Below are positions 5,738-7,519 of a DNA stretch of 7,519 nucleotides, piece after piece. Position 1 is the stretch's first letter. Each line of letters begins with the position of its first letter. The translations under genes were made by a program, and so were the position numbers. The DNA comes from JAJFTV01 sp964426355 (GTDB lineage: Bacteria; Chloroflexota; Anaerolineae; Anaerolineales; Anaerolineaceae), in NCBI GenBank assembly GCA_964426355.1, contig CAYRRA010000200.1:1-7519 (forward strand), in the 5' to 3' direction. The notes below the pieces were generated by a model. That model saw only the letters and a program-made list of their open reading frames with translations, was not told the origin of the DNA and made no database searches.

Positions 5738-6622
5738 AAAGCCAGAAAAGGTCTCATCATCTTCTTTTTGCTGCCAGCAAGCTTACTCTATGGTTTCTTT
5801 TTTCTACTCCCTGCATTCCAGGCATTTCGTTATAGCTTTTATTCATGGTCTGGATTTTTTTATGATAAAACGTTTATTTGATTGGTCAACTATGTTGATA
5901 TTCTTAAGGATGCAATCTTTTGGAAAAGCTTGAAGAACACCTTATTAATCCTGGGTGTAGGTGGTATTTTGGTGTTTGTATTGGCATTCGTTCTCACTGT
6001 TGCACTCAATTCGGGTATAAAGGGCAAAAAGTTCTTCCGGTCTATGATCTTTTTACCCAATGTCATTGCAGTCATCGCGCTAACTACCCTATGGGCATAC
6101 ATTTATAACCCGTCATTTGGTTTGATCAAAGCGACCGCAGAAGCCCTGGGATTGGAAGGGATATCAAAAATCCTTTGGACTGCGCCGGACAAGATATTTT
6201 GGTCCGTACTGGCTGCTTTGGTCTGGATCGAAGCCGGGTATTACCTGGTGCTCATCATGGCGGGAGTGGATAAAATTCCTACTGAATACTATGAAGCTGC
6301 TCAACTTGAAGGTGCGAGCCAATTTCAGATATTTCGAAAAATCACCGTTCCTTTAATTTGGGATGTGCTCTCTGTTGCAGTTGTGTTATATAGTATCGGC
6401 GCACTGAAGATCTTTGAATTCCCGTATGCTTTTAATGGGCAATCTGTTCCGCCAGAACTTTATACAGTTGGTATCTATTTGTATATCATGGGTTTTGGTA
6501 AACGTGCTCCCATCTACCGGCTTGGCTATGCAACTGCGATCGGTGTGATGCTTCTGTTGGCAGTCATCCTGATTGTGGTCGTATTGCGTAGGATATTGCG
6601 CCGGGATGTTATTGAGTATTAG
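5735..6622 (+). CDS. Sugar ABC transporter permease, MalF/UgpA type, interrupted by in-frame UGA at codon 49
   Basis: Read from GTG 5735 through the UGA, this is 295 residues, the usual length for the family. Residues 1-48 contain the first membrane helix (about 7-28) and the conserved FRYSFYSW segment. Codon 49 is UGA. The same frame then continues without break to TAG 6620-6622, beginning LVNYVDIL. The family consensus at this point is F-[VI]-G-L-x-N-Y, so UGA replaces the conserved Gly. Further membrane segments follow. The cytoplasmic EAA loop, with Glu187-Ala-Ala, Gly193 and VPLI at 205-208, which docks the ATPase, is intact. The gene is co-directional with the binding protein and 9 bases ahead of the second permease. 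A shorter product from TTG 5882 is possible but has no ribosome binding site and lacks helix 1. Whether this is a pseudogene, a sequence error, or expressed by readthrough cannot be decided here. Confidence 0.85.
5879..5881 (+). other. In-frame UGA at a conserved glycine position of the permease
   Basis: The codon row is TTT ATT TGA TTG GTC AAC TAT, read F-I-stop-L-V-N-Y. A single G-to-T change from GGA accounts for it. The frame is the same on both sides (5735 and 5882 differ by 49 codons), so no frameshift is involved. A 5-bp inverted repeat TCAAC/GTTGA lies at 5886-5898, probably by chance. Confidence 0.9.
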
Positions 6623-6631
6623 GGAAAGAAG

Positions 6632-7519
6632 ATGGAAATGGACATGCAAGCAGAAAATAAGCATACAGCAATCAAGAAAAGCCGGCATAAAGGGAGGTTA
6701 CGAAAATGGGGTAAACAGGTCCCTGCATATCTCCTGGCTGGGTTATGGTCCCTTTTTACTGTATTTGTTCTTGGTTGGATTGGAATTGGTTCTCTAAAGA
6801 CAAACCGGGAACTGTTTAAAGATGTCTGGAGTATACCCACTGAACTCCATTTTGAGAATTTTTCAAAAGCCTGGTCGGTGGTGAAACTTGGAGATTATTT
6901 TCTCAACAGTGTGCTCGTTGTTCTTTCCTCGGTTGTGATCATCCTTATGGTTTCAGCACCTGCCTCATATATACTGAGCCGTGTCAAATTCAAGGGGCGA
7001 AATCTAATCACGACGATTTTTACGGCGGGGATGGGCATCCCTTATCCACTGCTGTTTATCCCCTTGTTCGTCATACTGGCTGGTATCAAGCTATCCGATT
7101 CTTTGCTGGGGTTAACCATTGTTTATGTCAGCCTTTCGATTCCATTTACAGTGTATATCCTTACCGGGTTTTTTGGCTCCTTGCCAACAGAACTGGAGGA
7201 AGCAGCCATCATTGATGGATGTACGGATTATCAAGTTTTTTTCAAGGTCATGCTGCCATTGGCTTCACCGGGCTTGATAACTGCCAGTATTTTTAACTTT
7301 ATCGGTTTGTGGAATGAATATCAACTTGCACTCATATTTATCAATACCGCAAAAAACCGAACCCTTTCATTAGGTTTGTATTCGCTGTCGAATGCGATGC
7401 AATATACCGGTGATTGGGTTGGTTTGTTTGCCGGTATTGTCATTATCATGGTACCTACCATCATCCTGTATATTTTCCTTTCGGAAAAAATGATTGCAGG
7501 GATTACGATGGGAGCATCA
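6632..7519 (+). CDS. Carbohydrate ABC transporter permease, MalG/UgpE type (3' end just outside the window)
   Basis: The frame from ATG 6632 is open to the last base of the window, giving 296 residues that end MIAGITMGAS. Family members normally stop a few residues after this motif, so the gene is almost complete. A basic, hydrophilic N-terminus (about 1-30) precedes a first membrane helix near 31-53. The HFENFSKAW segment and NSVLVVLSS are typical of MalG-type proteins. The EAA loop has Glu190-Ala-Ala, Gly196 and a MLPLASPG end, for contact with the ATPase. The WNEYQLALIF segment and the C-terminal LSEKMIAGIT are further family marks. It would pair with the preceding permease to form the membrane channel. 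Start: 9 bases after the upstream stop, with a modest AGGGA at 6621-6625; ATGs at 6638 and 6644 are alternatives. No internal stop is present. Confidence 0.93.
   Translation, partial: MEMDMQAENKHTAIKKSRHKGRLRKWGKQVPAYLLAGLWSLFTVFVLGWIGIGSLKTNRELFKDVWSIPTELHFENFSKAWSVVKLGDYFLNSVLVVLSSVVIILMVSAPASYILSRVKFKGRNLITTIFTAGMGIPYPLLFIPLFVILAGIKLSDSLLGLTIVYVSLSIPFTVYILTGFFGSLPTELEEAAIIDGCTDYQVFFKVMLPLASPGLITASIFNFIGLWNEYQLALIFINTAKNRTLSLGLYSLSNAMQYTGDWVGLFAGIVIIMVPTIILYIFLSEKMIAGITMGAS

Noticed and set aside
5879..5881. Genome-wide reassignment of UGA to glycine
   Set aside because: The amidohydrolase gene ends at UGA 4100-4102 where the protein should end, with more UGA codons directly after in the same frame. 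No other gene in the window has an internal UGA.
5879..5898. Selenocysteine at the permease UGA, with the TCAAC/GTTGA inverted repeat as an insertion element
   Set aside because: The stem is only 5 bp with a 3-base loop and starts 4 bases after the UGA, unlike bacterial SECIS elements. The position is a structural glycine, not a redox site.
5882..6622. Permease starting at TTG 5882 as the natural gene
   Set aside because: There is no ribosome binding site before 5882, it lacks the first membrane helix, and the in-frame sequence from GTG 5735 encodes the expected family N-terminus behind a good ribosome binding site.

Overview
The window is a bacterial chromosomal segment of moderate GC content. 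It holds the 5' part of a housekeeping-type gene on the minus strand and, diverging from it, a plus-strand carbohydrate-uptake and catabolism locus. The solute-binding lipoprotein has an Ala/Glu-rich linker after its lipobox. Together with the style of the amidohydrolase and the gene set, this looks to me like Chloroflexota (Anaerolineae-like). That assignment is an impression from the proteins, not something the sequence proves.

Layout. Bases 1-997 (minus): N-terminal two thirds of a ComM/YifB-type AAA+ ATPase, cut by the window edge. Bases 998-1243: divergent intergenic region with a strong promoter for the plus-strand genes, direct repeats that look like operators, and a weaker promoter that would make the comM message nearly leaderless. 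Bases 1244-1999: SIS-domain phosphosugar-binding protein. Bases 2000-2251: intergenic region with its own promoter. Bases 2252-3031: DeoR-family repressor. Bases 3062-4102: amidohydrolase-2 family metal-dependent hydrolase. Bases 4103-4311: leader region of the transporter genes. Bases 4312-5646: family 1 sugar-binding lipoprotein. Bases 5667-5698: 12-bp hairpin. Bases 5735-6622: first sugar ABC permease, interrupted by an in-frame UGA. Bases 6632-7519: second permease, missing only its last few codons. No ATPase gene is in the window.

Working model (inference): the lipoprotein and two permeases import a sugar or sugar derivative, energised by an ATPase encoded elsewhere. The SIS protein and the amidohydrolase act on the imported compound or its phosphate. 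The DeoR protein represses the locus until a phosphorylated intermediate accumulates. The substrate cannot be named from the sequence.

The most notable point is the UGA at 5879-5881 in the first permease. It lies in frame between a well-formed start region and 246 further intact codons, exactly where this family has a conserved glycine (F-[VI]-G-L-x-N-Y). One base change from GGA explains it. A point mutation, a sequence error, or readthrough/reinitiation are all possible. Genome-wide UGA reassignment is disfavoured because the amidohydrolase gene ends naturally at a UGA.
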